64,000 nucleotides of DNA from Parerythrobacter_A sp963761775 (GCA_963761775.1 CAVXIF010000001.1:186001-250000); one strand, 5' to 3'. Counted from the first letter of the stretch, positions 1 to 9,343 are shown. A program made the numbers and translations. Notes: generated by a model from the letters alone, not told the origin.

Positions 1-1
1 C

Positions 2-769
2 GGACTGGTGACGAAGACCAGCGGGTCCGCCGAGATATGGGGTTTCGATATCGATACCCAGCGCCGCAATGCGAAACGCAGCATCGGGATCGTGCCGCAG
101 GAAATCGTGTTCGATCCGTTCTTCACGCCGTTCGAAGTGCTGGAAAATCAGGGCGGCTTCTATGGTATTCCCAAGGCGACGCGGCGCAGCGAAGAGCTGC
201 TCGGCGCGGTGCGCCTTGCCGACAAGCGCGACGCCTATGCCCGCACGTTGTCGGGTGGGATGAAGCGGCGGCTGCTGATTGCCAAGGCGATGGTCCATTC
301 CCCGCCGATCCTGGTGCTGGACGAGCCGACGGCAGGCGTGGACGTGGAATTGCGCGCGCAGTTATGGGCGCTGGTGCGCAAGCTCAACGCCGATGGTGTG
401 ACGGTGGTGCTGACCACGCATTATCTCGAAGAAGCGGAGGAGCTGTGCGACCGCATCGCCATCATCAATCACGGCAAGCTGATCGCCAACAAGCCAACGC
501 GCGAACTGGTCGATATGGCGCGCGAGAAGATCGTGGCCGTAACGCTCGATGCGGATATGGCGAAAGTGCGGCAGCACGAGGCGTTCTTGAAGGTCGAGCT
601 TACCGGTCCCCGGGGTATTGAAGTTACTTATGACAAGGACCGGATGACGGCAGGACAAGTGCTCGCGATCCTTCAGCAGCAGGGGCTTGTGGTGCAGGAC
701 GTAACGACGCGCGAGGCCGATCTTGAAGACGTGTTCGTCTCGCTTACCCGCGCGGATACCACGGCATGA
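2..769 (+). CDS. ABC transporter ATP-binding protein (5' end outside window)
   Basis: This is the C-terminal part of an ABC-2 type ATPase that would power a membrane exporter. The reading frame is open to the left edge, so the start and the Walker A loop lie upstream. What remains shows the signature motif LSGGMKRRLLIAKAMV, the Walker B run ILVLDEPTAG and a switch histidine in TTHYLEEAEEL, followed by a C-terminal regulatory tail. The order and spacing fit the YadG/NodI-like ATPases that pair with a separate permease, but no permease gene lies downstream here. The stop overlaps the nadB start by four bases (ATGA), so the two are probably co-translated. The substrate cannot be told from the sequence. 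Confidence 0.9.
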   Translation, partial: GLVTKTSGSAEIWGFDIDTQRRNAKRSIGIVPQEIVFDPFFTPFEVLENQGGFYGIPKATRRSEELLGAVRLADKRDAYARTLSGGMKRRLLIAKAMVHSPPILVLDEPTAGVDVELRAQLWALVRKLNADGVTVVLTTHYLEEAEELCDRIAIINHGKLIANKPTRELVDMAREKIVAVTLDADMAKVRQHEAFLKVELTGPRGIEVTYDKDRMTAGQVLAILQQQGLVVQDVTTREADLEDVFVSLTRADTTA

Positions 770-2352
770 GCGTCGGAACGCACGACATTCTCGTCATCGG
801 CTCAGGCGCCGCCGGGCTGACCGCTGCGCTGGCGCTTGCCGAAACGAAGCGGGTGCTGGTGCTGGCGAAAGGTGCGCTGGACGGCGGCAGCACGGCGTGG
901 GCGCAGGGCGGCATCGCGGCGGTGCTGGATGCGGGCGACACGTTCGAGGACCATGTGCGCGACACGATGGTGGCAGGGGCGGGGCTGAACGATCGCGCAA
1001 CGGTGGAATTCGTGATCGAGCGCGCACCCGCCAGCATCGCCCGCCTGATCGAGCTGGGCGTTCCCTTCAACGAAGAAAGCGACCAGCTCCACCTGACGCG
1101 CGAAGGCGGGCACAGCCACCGCCGGATCGTGCATGTCGACGATGCCACCGGCTGGGCGGTGCAGGAGGCATTGCTTAAGGCGGCCGATGCCAACCCCAAC
1201 ATCACCATGCTGGATGGGCGCACCTGCGTCGATCTCATCACCGGCAGGCATGGCACGCGCTTTTCCGGCGAGGGGCGGGTGTGGGGTGCCTATGCACTGA
1301 ACGAAGCGACGGGCCGGGTGGAAAAGCATCTGGCGCGCGCGACCGTCATGGCGGCGGGCGGGGCGGGGCGCGTCTATCGGTTCTCCACCGCACCGCGCGG
1401 CGCAACCGGCGACGGGATCGCGATGGCGTGGCGGGCAGGCGCGCGGGTGTCGAACATGGAAATGATGCAGTTCCATCCGACCTGCCTCTATAATCTGGAG
1501 GTCAAGAACTTCCTCGTTACCGAAGCGGTGCGGGGCGAGGGCGGACACCTGCTGCATCCCGACACGGGCCATCGCTTCATGGCGGATTACGATCCGGAAC
1601 GCATGGAGCTGGCGCCGCGCGATGTGGTGGCACGCGCGATCGACGACCAGATCAAGCGGTTCGGGCTGGACTATGTGCATCTCGACATCAGCCACCGCGA
1701 CCCTGCATTCGTGACGACGCATTTCCCGACCATCCACGAAAAGCTGACCGGGCTGGGTATCGACATGACGCGGGAGCCGATCCCGGTCGTGCCGGCGCAG
1801 CATTATACCTGTGGCGGCATCATCGTCGGTCTGGATGCGGCGAGCGACCTGCCGGGATTGTGGGCGGCGGGCGAATGCAGCGAAAGCGGGCTGCACGGCG
1901 CGAACCGGCTTGCGTCCAACAGCCTGCTGGAATGCTTCGTCTTCGGCGAAGCCGCGGCGCGCGATATCCTCGACCGCTGGGACACGCTGCCCGCACCGCC
2001 CGCCATCCGCGACTGGGATGCAACACGCGTGGCGGATTCGGACGAGCAGGTCGTCATCAAGCAGAACTGGACCGAAATCCGCCGCTTCATGTGGAACTAT
2101 GTCGGCATCGTACGCACGACCAAACGGCTGGAACGCGCCGCCAACCGCATCCGGCTGCTAACGGCGGAGGTGGAGGATTATTACGGCAGCTTCGTGGTGA
2201 CGACCGACCTTATCGAACTGCGCAATTTGTTGCAGGCCGCCGACCTGATCGTGCAGTCCGCGCTGGCACGCAGGGAAAGCCGCGGCCTGCATTATACGCT
2301 CGATTACCCCGAGCCGTTGGCCGAAGCGCGCGATACGGTGCTGGTGCCTTGA
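766..2352 (+). CDS. nadB: L-aspartate oxidase
   Basis: NadB oxidises L-aspartate to iminoaspartate with FAD, the first step of de novo NAD synthesis, in the cytoplasm. The 528 residues match the family length. The N-terminal FAD-binding loop GSGAAGLTAALAL begins near residue 9. It is followed by the family motif GSTAWAQGGIAA near residue 45, the HSHRR segment, the MAAGGAGRVYR segment, and the active-site region HYTCGGI near residue 345. A helical C-terminal domain closes the protein. The ATG sits in an ATGA overlap with the upstream ABC gene. The usual partners nadA and nadC are not in the window. Succinate dehydrogenase flavoprotein is the main alternative, but the length and the lack of partner subunits favour NadB. 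Confidence 0.95.
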   Translation: MSVGTHDILVIGSGAAGLTAALALAETKRVLVLAKGALDGGSTAWAQGGIAAVLDAGDTFEDHVRDTMVAGAGLNDRATVEFVIERAPASIARLIELGVPFNEESDQLHLTREGGHSHRRIVHVDDATGWAVQEALLKAADANPNITMLDGRTCVDLITGRHGTRFSGEGRVWGAYALNEATGRVEKHLARATVMAAGGAGRVYRFSTAPRGATGDGIAMAWRAGARVSNMEMMQFHPTCLYNLEVKNFLVTEAVRGEGGHLLHPDTGHRFMADYDPERMELAPRDVVARAIDDQIKRFGLDYVHLDISHRDPAFVTTHFPTIHEKLTGLGIDMTREPIPVVPAQHYTCGGIIVGLDAASDLPGLWAAGECSESGLHGANRLASNSLLECFVFGEAAARDILDRWDTLPAPPAIRDWDATRVADSDEQVVIKQNWTEIRRFMWNYVGIVRTTKRLERAANRIRLLTAEVEDYYGSFVVTTDLIELRNLLQAADLIVQSALARRESRGLHYTLDYPEPLAEARDTVLVP

Positions 2353-2631
2353 GCGGGGCGATGGTCACGAACCCGCATCGTGTCACAGCGAGCACCCTGC
2401 GTCCCGCACGATCGGTCTAGCGCAGCAAGCGTCTCAAATTGATCCACAAATTATGCAGGAAGCTCAAGGGGACACGTTGGTCCAGCGAAGTTCTCTTGTA
2501 ATAGCGCCGATATTTCATGATCGCCCCCGAGTCACCGTTCCCCATACTGCCGTCATGCGACTATGCAAAAGTTTATGACAAAGACACGGCATGTTGGCGT
2601 TATTGTCGCAATGTCGATCGGAGTTTTTAGG

Positions 2632-3537
2632 ATGCCGCAGATTACTGCCAACCATGTGACGTTGGAATACGAAGAAGAAGGGTCGCCTGACGCGCCGGTG
2701 ATGCTGCTTATCATGGGGTTCGGGGCACAGCTGACCTTGTGGCCAGACGAGATGGTCGCGGCGCTGGTCGGGCATGGTTTTCGCGTTATCCGGTATGACA
2801 ACCGCGATGTCGGCCTCAGTCAGAAGTTCACCGGCCAGACACCGCCTGGTGCGGTGAAGCAGACGCTGGCGCGCAAGCTGCGGCTGGATCGCATCGGCCT
2901 GATGCCCAAGGTGCCTTATACCCTGCGCGATCTTGCGGACGATGCCATCGGTCTGCTCGATGCGCTGGAGATAGACGTGGCACACATCGTCGGCGCGAGC
3001 ATGGGCGGAATGATCGCGCAGCATGTCGCCGCACATTATCCCGACCGGTGCCTGTCGCTGACAACAATATTCTCAACCACCGGCAATCCGGCGCTGCCGC
3101 AGGCGAAACGCGAAGCATTGGCTGCACTGGTGAAACGACCCGACAGCACCGAAGAGGCGGCGCTGATCGAACACGGCATGTACCTGTCGCGCACCATCGG
3201 CTCGCCGGGATTTCCCGCGTCCGAAGAATATCTGCGCGAACGAAGCAGGGCTGCAATTCGCCGCAGCTTCTATCCCGAAGGCCCGACCCGCCACCTCGCC
3301 GCGATCCTCGACGATGGCGACCGCCGTGCGCTGATCAAGGATATTCGCGTGCCCACGCTGGTGCTGCATGGCGAAGACGATCCGCTGGTGCCGGTGGAGG
3401 GAGGCCGCGACATCGCCGCCACCATTCCGGGCGCGAAGCTGAAGACCATGTCCGGCTGGGGGCACGACCTGCCCGCCGAGCTGCTGAAGGATGTGACCGG
3501 TGCGATTGCGGATCACGCGCACGCCAGCGTTGCCTGA
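2632..3537 (+). CDS. alpha/beta hydrolase
   Basis: A 301-residue alpha/beta hydrolase fold protein, cytoplasmic and without a signal peptide. The nucleophile elbow is GASMGGM at about residues 122-128, with Ser as nucleophile. An acid-bearing HGEDDPLVP segment and a late WGHD histidine complete the likely triad. The oxyanion-side HG motif is replaced by IMGFGAQL near residue 25, as in several esterases and epoxide hydrolase relatives. The frame is open 69 bases further upstream, but the start at 2632 has a GGAG-type ribosome site 7 bases ahead and gives the normal N-terminus, so I prefer it. No neighbour hints at a substrate. Confidence 0.85.
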   Translation: MPQITANHVTLEYEEEGSPDAPVMLLIMGFGAQLTLWPDEMVAALVGHGFRVIRYDNRDVGLSQKFTGQTPPGAVKQTLARKLRLDRIGLMPKVPYTLRDLADDAIGLLDALEIDVAHIVGASMGGMIAQHVAAHYPDRCLSLTTIFSTTGNPALPQAKREALAALVKRPDSTEEAALIEHGMYLSRTIGSPGFPASEEYLRERSRAAIRRSFYPEGPTRHLAAILDDGDRRALIKDIRVPTLVLHGEDDPLVPVEGGRDIAATIPGAKLKTMSGWGHDLPAELLKDVTGAIADHAHASVA

Positions 3538-3960
3538 TCGGAACTCGAAACGTTTCTAAAATTGCGCCGCTCGATTCGATTGTGTGGATCGGCCTGGCAA
3601 GCGTTTTCCGGCACAAAATTTATTCACCGTTTGGATTTTCAGCTTGCGCTTTTGACAGCGCCCCCGTTTCCGCCGCGTCGCGGTGTGCTGTGTCGATAAG
3701 ACACTGCGATATTGGTGCCCTGCAACATGCTTAATTGCCGTTGACCCTATTGCGTGCGGCCCTGTGCTGATTCAATAAGCATCTGTCCGGACAGGTGCCA
3801 CAGCCACTACATATGGTTGTCGGTCGCCTCGCCGGACCCATATTGTGGGGTGTGCCGGTTAGCCAAGCCTGACGCATTTGCCTTGCAATTACAGTGTGCG
3901 ACAGCAGCCGGAAGGGCGGCGGTCGAATCTTTTGGAAGGCATGGGGCAGGGCGCGAAATT
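3538..3960. other. 423-base intergenic region before nrdA
   Basis: There is no credible coding sequence here. The nrdA frame stays open through its right half, but that part carries the candidate NrdR boxes and lacks coding character. The region should hold the nrdA promoter and a leader of roughly 100 bases. Confidence 0.6.
3804..3850 (+). promoter_or_regulatory. candidate pair of NrdR boxes
   Basis: NrdR, the ribonucleotide reductase repressor, binds two 16-base boxes close to ACACWATATATWGTGT, spaced about three helical turns apart. At 3804-3819 the sequence CCACTACATATGGTTG matches 11 of 16 positions. At 3835-3850 GACCCATATTGTGGGG matches about half, with the core ATATTGTG clear. The two boxes start 31 bases apart, the spacing expected for NrdR. 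Position upstream of nrdA supports the call. The second box is weak, and no nrdR gene is in the window. Confidence 0.5.
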
Positions 3961-6000
3961 ATGGAACTGAAGAGCGGTAACGAGATGGCGACGGACCTTG
4001 ATCAGGGTGATAGCCAGGTAACAGATGACGTGACCGTGACGGTTCGGCGCGACAGCAGGAAAGAGGCGGCGATACGCATGGAAAAGACCGACGACGCAAC
4101 GGATGAACTGGTCGCCGAAAAGGCGGGTGCGGCACTCGCCGGCGCGATGGCGGCTGCTGCCACGCCGGTGGAAGACAGCAAGAAGGTGAATGCCCGCCGC
4201 TTCACCATCGTGCAGGACGAGGCGCGCGATGCGAACCTGACCGATTTCGGCAAGGAAACGCTGATCGACCGGTACCTGTTGCCCAACGAAAGTTTTCAGG
4301 ACCTGTTCGCGCGTGTCGCCGATGCCTATGCCGACGATCAGGACCATGCGCAGCGCCTGTATGATTACATCAGCCGCCTGTGGTTCATGCCCGCTACGCC
4401 CGTGCTGTCCAATGGCGGCACCGCACGCGGCCTGCCGATTTCGTGCTACCTCAACTCGGTCAGCGATAGCCTCAACGGCATTGTCGAAACCTGGAACGAG
4501 AATGTCTGGCTCGCCAGCAAGGGCGGTGGCATCGGCACCTATTGGGGCAATGTGCGCGGTATCGGCGAACCGGTCGGCCTGAACGGCAAGACCAGCGGCA
4601 TCATCCCGTTCGTGCGCGTGATGGACAGTCTGACGCTGGCAATCAGCCAGGGGTCGCTGCGGCGCGGCTCGGCGGCGTGCTATCTCGACGTGTCGCACCC
4701 CGAAATCGAGGAGTTCCTCGAAATCCGCAAGGCGTCGGGCGACTTCAACAGGAAGGCGCTCAACCTGCACCACGGCGTGCTGCTGACGGACAAGTTCATG
4801 GAAGCGGTCCGTGCGGGCGAGAAGTTCGACTTGCTGTCGCCCAAGACCGGCGAAGTGCGTGGCCAGGTGGATGCCCGCGCCCTGTTCCAGAAACTGGTCG
4901 AGACGCGGCTGGCGACGGGCGAGCCCTATATCGTGTTCAACGACACCGTGAACCGCATGATGCCCAAGCATCACCGCGACCTTGGGCTCAAGGTTTCCAC
5001 ATCCAATCTGTGCAGCGAAATCACGCTGCCCACCGGCGTCGACCACCTTGGCAACGACCGCACGGCGGTCTGCTGCCTCTCTTCGCTCAACCTTGAAAAA
5101 TGGGACGAGTGGAGCGGCGACAAGCAATTCATCGAGGACGTGATGCGCTTCCTCGACAATGTCCTGCAGGACTATATCGACCGCGCGCCGGACGAAATGG
5201 CGCGCGCGAAATACTCCGCCGAACGCGAACGCTCGGTCGGGCTGGGCGTGATGGGCTTCCACTCCTTCCTGCAAGCCAAGTCGCTGCCGATGGAAAGCGC
5301 GATGGCGAAGGTGTGGAACCTGAAAATGTTCAAGCACATCCAGTCCCGCGCATCGGAAGCCTCCATGATGCTGGCGCAGGAACGCGGGCCGTGCCCCGAC
5401 GCGGCGGATATGGGCGCGATGGAACGGTTCAGCTGCAAGATGGCAATCGCGCCGACCGCGTCGATCAGCATCATCTGCGGCGGCACCAGCGCGTGTATCG
5501 AACCGATCCCGGCGAACATTTACACGCACAAGACGCTGTCGGGCAGCTTCGTGGTCAAAAACCCCTATCTCGAAGCGTTGCTGCGCGAGAAATCGAAGGA
5601 TTCCAACAATGTCTGGAACTCAATTCTGGAGCAGGGCGGTTCGGTTCAGCATCTCGACTTCCTGAGCTCCGACGAGAAATCAGTGTTCAAGACCAGCTTC
5701 GAGATCGACCAGCGTTATCTGCTGGAATTCGCCGCCGACCGCGCGCCGTACATCGACCAGGCGCAGAGCCTGAACCTGTTCATCCCGGCCGATGTCGACA
5801 AATGGGACCTGATGATGCTGCATTTCCAGGCGTGGGAGAAGGGCATCAAGTCGCTGTATTATCTCCGGTCGAAATCGGTGCAGCGCGCCGGGTTTGCGGG
5901 AGGGGTGGAGGCGGACAACACCGCCGATGCCGCCAAGATCGAGCTGTCGCTGGAGCAGAACCAGGACACCGATTACGAGGAATGCCTCAGCTGCCAGTGA
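3961..6000 (+). CDS. nrdA: class I ribonucleoside-diphosphate reductase, alpha subunit
   Basis: The large catalytic subunit, which reduces ribonucleoside diphosphates to deoxyribonucleotides together with NrdB. From the start at 3961 it has 679 residues. The active-site cysteines are all visible: Cys162 in LPISCYLNS, Cys351 in NLCSE (with Asn349 and Glu353) and Cys371 in AVCCLSSLNL. The C-terminal redox pair is Cys675/Cys678 in ECLSCQ. No N-terminal ATP-cone is evident, so the usual dATP overall-activity control may be missing. ATG codons at 3961 and 3985 are both possible. The longer open frame from 3754 would run through the putative NrdR boxes and is unlikely. nrdB lies 1.2 kb downstream, separated by two small genes. 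A strong terminator follows the stop. Confidence 0.93.
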   Translation: MELKSGNEMATDLDQGDSQVTDDVTVTVRRDSRKEAAIRMEKTDDATDELVAEKAGAALAGAMAAAATPVEDSKKVNARRFTIVQDEARDANLTDFGKETLIDRYLLPNESFQDLFARVADAYADDQDHAQRLYDYISRLWFMPATPVLSNGGTARGLPISCYLNSVSDSLNGIVETWNENVWLASKGGGIGTYWGNVRGIGEPVGLNGKTSGIIPFVRVMDSLTLAISQGSLRRGSAACYLDVSHPEIEEFLEIRKASGDFNRKALNLHHGVLLTDKFMEAVRAGEKFDLLSPKTGEVRGQVDARALFQKLVETRLATGEPYIVFNDTVNRMMPKHHRDLGLKVSTSNLCSEITLPTGVDHLGNDRTAVCCLSSLNLEKWDEWSGDKQFIEDVMRFLDNVLQDYIDRAPDEMARAKYSAERERSVGLGVMGFHSFLQAKSLPMESAMAKVWNLKMFKHIQSRASEASMMLAQERGPCPDAADMGAMERFSCKMAIAPTASISIICGGTSACIEPIPANIYTHKTLSGSFVVKNPYLEALLREKSKDSNNVWNSILEQGGSVQHLDFLSSDEKSVFKTSFEIDQRYLLEFAADRAPYIDQAQSLNLFIPADVDKWDLMMLHFQAWEKGIKSLYYLRSKSVQRAGFAGGVEADNTADAAKIELSLEQNQDTDYEECLSCQ

Positions 6001-6023
6001 GCTTGCGCGCAACTCCAAACCAC

Positions 6024-6069
6024 AACGCCCGCCGCACCTTTCTCGAGTGCGGCGGGCGTTTTCTTTTAT
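6024..6069 (+). terminator. rho-independent terminator of nrdA
   Basis: A 13-base-pair perfect stem (ACGCCCGCCGCAC with GTGCGGCGGGCGT) and a 9-base loop are followed by TTTTCTTTT. It lies 24 bases past the nrdA stop and should end the nrdA transcript before nrdB. Confidence 0.9.
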
Positions 6070-6079
6070 CGGAACCGCG

Positions 6080-6364
6080 TCAGACCAGCGGCGGGTTGCC
6101 GTCGGCGCGGGCGCGTTCTTCGGGGTTGGGCGAGGTTTCGCCGACCGCCGCCTTGGGGTCGCCGCTTTTCTCCGCACTACGCTTTGCGACGTCCTGCTCG
6201 GTTTTGCCGCCGGTTTGCGCATTGCCGTAACCGGGCTGCGTCGTGTCTTTGTGCGTCTGGCCTTCCTGCGGGCCGGTGCGCTTCGGTTCTACGCCGTTGC
6301 CGGACTTCTGCTGCGTTACCTCGCGCGAATCCTTGGGCGACAGATCACCTTCGTAGCGGCTCAT
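6080..6364 (-). CDS. small hydrophilic hypothetical protein
   Basis: A 94-residue protein with no hydrophobic segment, rich in Lys, Glu, Gln, Gly and Pro, and likely disordered. It begins MSRYEGDLSPKD and ends NPPLV. The ATG at 6364 has an AAGGAGA ribosome site 8 bases upstream, which argues strongly that it is expressed. It points against nrdA and nrdB and sits between them. The composition resembles small stress-related hydrophilic proteins, but I do not recognise a named family and assign no function. Confidence 0.65.
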   Translation of the reverse strand: MSRYEGDLSPKDSREVTQQKSGNGVEPKRTGPQEGQTHKDTTQPGYGNAQTGGKTEQDVAKRSAEKSGDPKAAVGETSPNPEERARADGNPPLV

Positions 6365-6496
6365 TACATTTCTCCTTATTCCACAGAGGGGGTTAGACTA
6401 TGCGAAACAAGCGTTTGTACGCAGCTTCGGTTCCTGCTGCCGGTCGTATCCAGCCCGCTTGAACGACGCCGCCATGCCCCGTAAAACGCCTTCGCA

Positions 6497-7018
6497 ATGA
6501 CGAGCACCGGGCCATCGCCGTTTGCGCATATCGACTGGTTCATGCTGGTCGTGGTCGTCATCATTCCCTTCATCGTGCTGATCTGGCCGCAGATGCGCGC
6601 CGCCTTCGTGCATTGGGACGGCGCGCGCAAAGCTTCGCGCGACCGCATGACGATGCTGGACGGCGCGCACGGTTTCGATTCCGACATCGAGACGCCCGTT
6701 CCGATCGACTGGAGCGGCTTCGCGCCCACCATCGTGCCGGCGTTCTTTGTCGTTATGGTAGGGCCCGTCGCAAAAGCATGGGGCTACGATATCGGCAGCG
6801 TCTGGTTCTATATGGTGCCTTTCGGTCTCTATGCGCTTTACAAAACATGGGAATGGCTGCGCACACCGCCTGAAATACGGGCTGAATTGCGGCCCGAAAC
6901 AGGCTTGCAGGAAACCCTGCTCGGTTTCGATCTGCCGCGCGAGGGGTGGATCGGCCTCGTCGGTGCGCTGATGATTACCGGCGGCCTTATCGTGGGCTTT
7001 GCAATGTTCCTGGCGTGA
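6497..7018 (+). CDS. hypothetical membrane protein
   Basis: A 173-residue inner-membrane protein with an apparent helix at residues 13-33, one or two around 80-120, and one at 150-172. A polar loop with many Arg and Asp residues lies after the first helix, and a PPEIRAELRPETGLQ linker precedes the last. I do not recognise the family. It sits upstream of nrdB on the same strand with a 211-base gap, so a shared transcript is possible but not shown. Confidence 0.7.
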   Translation: MTSTGPSPFAHIDWFMLVVVVIIPFIVLIWPQMRAAFVHWDGARKASRDRMTMLDGAHGFDSDIETPVPIDWSGFAPTIVPAFFVVMVGPVAKAWGYDIGSVWFYMVPFGLYALYKTWEWLRTPPEIRAELRPETGLQETLLGFDLPREGWIGLVGALMITGGLIVGFAMFLA

Positions 7019-7229
7019 CGCGCCCGCGCTTATCCACCGACCGCTTGCCCGCACCCGTTCCCACCCGGCCCCGGCACCGCCAAGGTTCCCCCACACGATT
7101 CGTCGCAGCCACCTGTTCGATTGGGCGGGTGATGCACGGTTTGCACTTGCATCCGACCCCATGAATCGATTCTAAGATCAAACGTCTTATATACCAGTTG
7201 TAGTTGTTCGCCCCGTCAGGAGATACCAC

Positions 7230-8297
7230 ATGCCGTTGCTCGAAGCCCGCAGTACCTACAAGCCGTTCGAGTATCCGTGGGCCTACGACTTCTGGAAACG
7301 CCAGCAGCAGATCCACTGGATGCCGGAGGAAGTGCCGCTGGGCGAGGATTGCCGCGACTGGGCGCAGAACCTGACCGATCACGAGCGCAACCTGCTGACG
7401 CAAATCTTCCGCTTCTTCACGCAGGCCGATATCGAGGTGCAGGATTGCTACCACGAGAAATACGGCCGTGTGTTCAAGCCTACGGAAGTGAAGATGATGC
7501 TGGCCGCGTTCAGCAACATGGAAACGGTCCACATCGCGGCCTATTCCCACCTGCTCGACACCATCGGCATGCCCGAAAGCGAATACGGTATGTTCCTGGA
7601 ATACGAGGAGATGAAGGCCAAGCACGACTATCTGCAGGAATTCGGCGTCGATACGGACGAGGATATTGCCCGCACGCTCGCCATGTTCGGCGGGTTCACC
7701 GAAGGGCTGCAGCTGTTCGCCAGCTTTGCCATGCTGATGAACTTCCCGCGCTTCAACAAGATGAAGGGCATGGGGCAGATCGTCAGCTGGTCGGTGCGCG
7801 ACGAGAGCCTGCACTGCGAAGGTATCGTGCGCATGTTCCACGCCTTTACAAAAGAACGCGACTGCCTGACCAAATCGGTCAAGGAAGACATCATGGACAT
7901 GTGCCAGAAGACGGTGCGGCTGGAAGATGCCTTCATCGACCTGGCGTTCGAGGATGGCCCGGTGCCCGGCATGACGGGCAAGGAAATCAAGAAATACGTT
8001 CGCTACATCGCCGACTGGCGCCTGAGCCAGCTGGGCCTGCCCGCGATTTACATGGTAGAAGACCACCCGCTGCCGTGGCTGACGCCGCTGCTGAACGGGG
8101 TGGAGCACGCCAACTTCTTCGAAACGCGCGCGACGGAATATTCCAAGGGCGCGACGACGGGCAACTGGCAGGACGTATGGTCGAGCTTCGACAAGCGCCA
8201 GGGCGCCAAGCGCGCCGCCAACGAGGAAGACGGCGCGGTCGATGACGGGCCGGGTCTGTTCGGTGAAGGCGAAAGCGTGGCGGTGGCGGCGGAGTAG
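7230..8297 (+). CDS. nrdB: class I ribonucleoside-diphosphate reductase, beta subunit
   Basis: The small subunit, which holds the dinuclear metal centre and the radical that NrdA uses. All ligand positions can be read: Asp67 (TQADIEV), Glu98 and His101 (METVHIAAY), Glu158 (FTEGLQLF), and Glu192 and His195 (VRDESLH). Tyr105 sits where the radical tyrosine is expected, so this looks like a tyrosyl-radical enzyme, not a tyrosine-less class Ic protein. Length is 355 residues, close to the family norm. A CAGGAG ribosome site lies 9 bases before the ATG. The last 30 residues are acidic and Ala/Gly-rich and probably carry the tail that docks to NrdA. Confidence 0.95.
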   Translation: MPLLEARSTYKPFEYPWAYDFWKRQQQIHWMPEEVPLGEDCRDWAQNLTDHERNLLTQIFRFFTQADIEVQDCYHEKYGRVFKPTEVKMMLAAFSNMETVHIAAYSHLLDTIGMPESEYGMFLEYEEMKAKHDYLQEFGVDTDEDIARTLAMFGGFTEGLQLFASFAMLMNFPRFNKMKGMGQIVSWSVRDESLHCEGIVRMFHAFTKERDCLTKSVKEDIMDMCQKTVRLEDAFIDLAFEDGPVPGMTGKEIKKYVRYIADWRLSQLGLPAIYMVEDHPLPWLTPLLNGVEHANFFETRATEYSKGATTGNWQDVWSSFDKRQGAKRAANEEDGAVDDGPGLFGEGESVAVAAE

Positions 8298-8302
8298 GGT
8301 CG

Positions 8303-9298
8303 ATGGGATATGAGCGAGCGGGGGTGCTTGCACGTATTCTCTTCGCTTTAATCGTTCTCGGTTCAACTTATCTTGGGATATTTTCGGCGCAGTATAAATT
8401 AAGTGCTTACGCTATCTTATATCATCCAATAAGTATAGCGGTAGCTATTTCATTCATCGTTTTGCTGTTACTATGTATTTTTTCTTGGGACTTCAGGGTT
8501 CATATTTGGGATGTAATAACTGCCATATTAGATGCTTTTATTGATACTGTCGGTAGCTTGGTGGGCTACAAGCGCAGCAGCATGGCGTATACAGATGGAG
8601 AAATGCATCAGTTTTACACGATGCAGGCAAGCCTTGAGGCACGCATAGAATTGATTGAAAAGAATGAAAAAATTATAGATGGTGGTCAAGTTCTTACTAG
8701 AGAAGCGCGTGCCGCTCTCAATTCAGAAATCGGAAAGATTACCCAAGACGATCTAAAGGCTCAAATTAGAGAAAAGGGCTACGAGATATATGATGAGATT
8801 GTAAATAAGTCTATAGAACAGAGGTTCGATAACTCGAGATTTCGCCTTGAGGAGGCGTCAAAGACTGTGACTGTTCGGGGTTTTTTCAACCTAATATTTG
8901 GTTTGGCATTTGCTGGAGTTGGAATATGGTATCTTATTTCGGCAGGCCCGCAATCTTTGACTAACCCAACTGAGTCAGTTATAGATTTTATATTATCTAA
9001 GTTCAGTATTTCAATTTTATGCGTTATAGTGGCATATTTCTTTTTTAGCTTATATAAAACTGGGCTAGACGACACAAAATACTATCAAAACGAAATGTCA
9101 AATATAGATACGATTCAGGCTTCTATCGTATTTTCTATACACTTAAGCGATGCCGGAAAGGAGCTATACGCACGTGAGCTGCTTCAACATGATAGAAATA
9201 GAGGTAATATTAAAAATAGCAAAAGCGGAGAAAATTCTGTGTTAATAAGCGAAAAAGTATTAGCAAAAATCATCGGCTCGCTATCGAAGAGTGACTAA
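8303..9298 (+). CDS. AT-rich hypothetical four-helix membrane protein
   Basis: 331 residues with a pair of transmembrane helices near residues 8-28 and 41-62. A charged, probably coiled-coil cytoplasmic segment follows at about 95-190 (many Glu, Lys, Arg; EARIELIEKNEKI). A second helix pair lies near 197-216 and 236-256, and a polar tail after that. I recognise no family. The gene is strikingly AT-rich, with codons such as ATA, TTA and AAA that neighbours avoid, which suggests recent transfer. It starts 5 bases after the nrdB stop, so it is probably read from the nrdB transcript. No other island gene is attached. Confidence 0.7.
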   Translation: MGYERAGVLARILFALIVLGSTYLGIFSAQYKLSAYAILYHPISIAVAISFIVLLLLCIFSWDFRVHIWDVITAILDAFIDTVGSLVGYKRSSMAYTDGEMHQFYTMQASLEARIELIEKNEKIIDGGQVLTREARAALNSEIGKITQDDLKAQIREKGYEIYDEIVNKSIEQRFDNSRFRLEEASKTVTVRGFFNLIFGLAFAGVGIWYLISAGPQSLTNPTESVIDFILSKFSISILCVIVAYFFFSLYKTGLDDTKYYQNEMSNIDTIQASIVFSIHLSDAGKELYARELLQHDRNRGNIKNSKSGENSVLISEKVLAKIIGSLSKSD

Positions 9299-9343
9299 AC
9301 TGCTATCTATACTAGATTCTTTGTGAATGATTAATTTTTATTC

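Noticed and set aside
3754..3960. Upstream in-frame extension of nrdA (69 codons)
   Set aside because: It runs through the candidate NrdR boxes, has no homology to the family and lacks a ribosome site at its ATG.
3889..5529. Long antisense open frame opposite nrdA
   Set aside because: It is an effect of GC-rich third positions in nrdA; composition is Arg/His-rich with no domain and no ribosome site.
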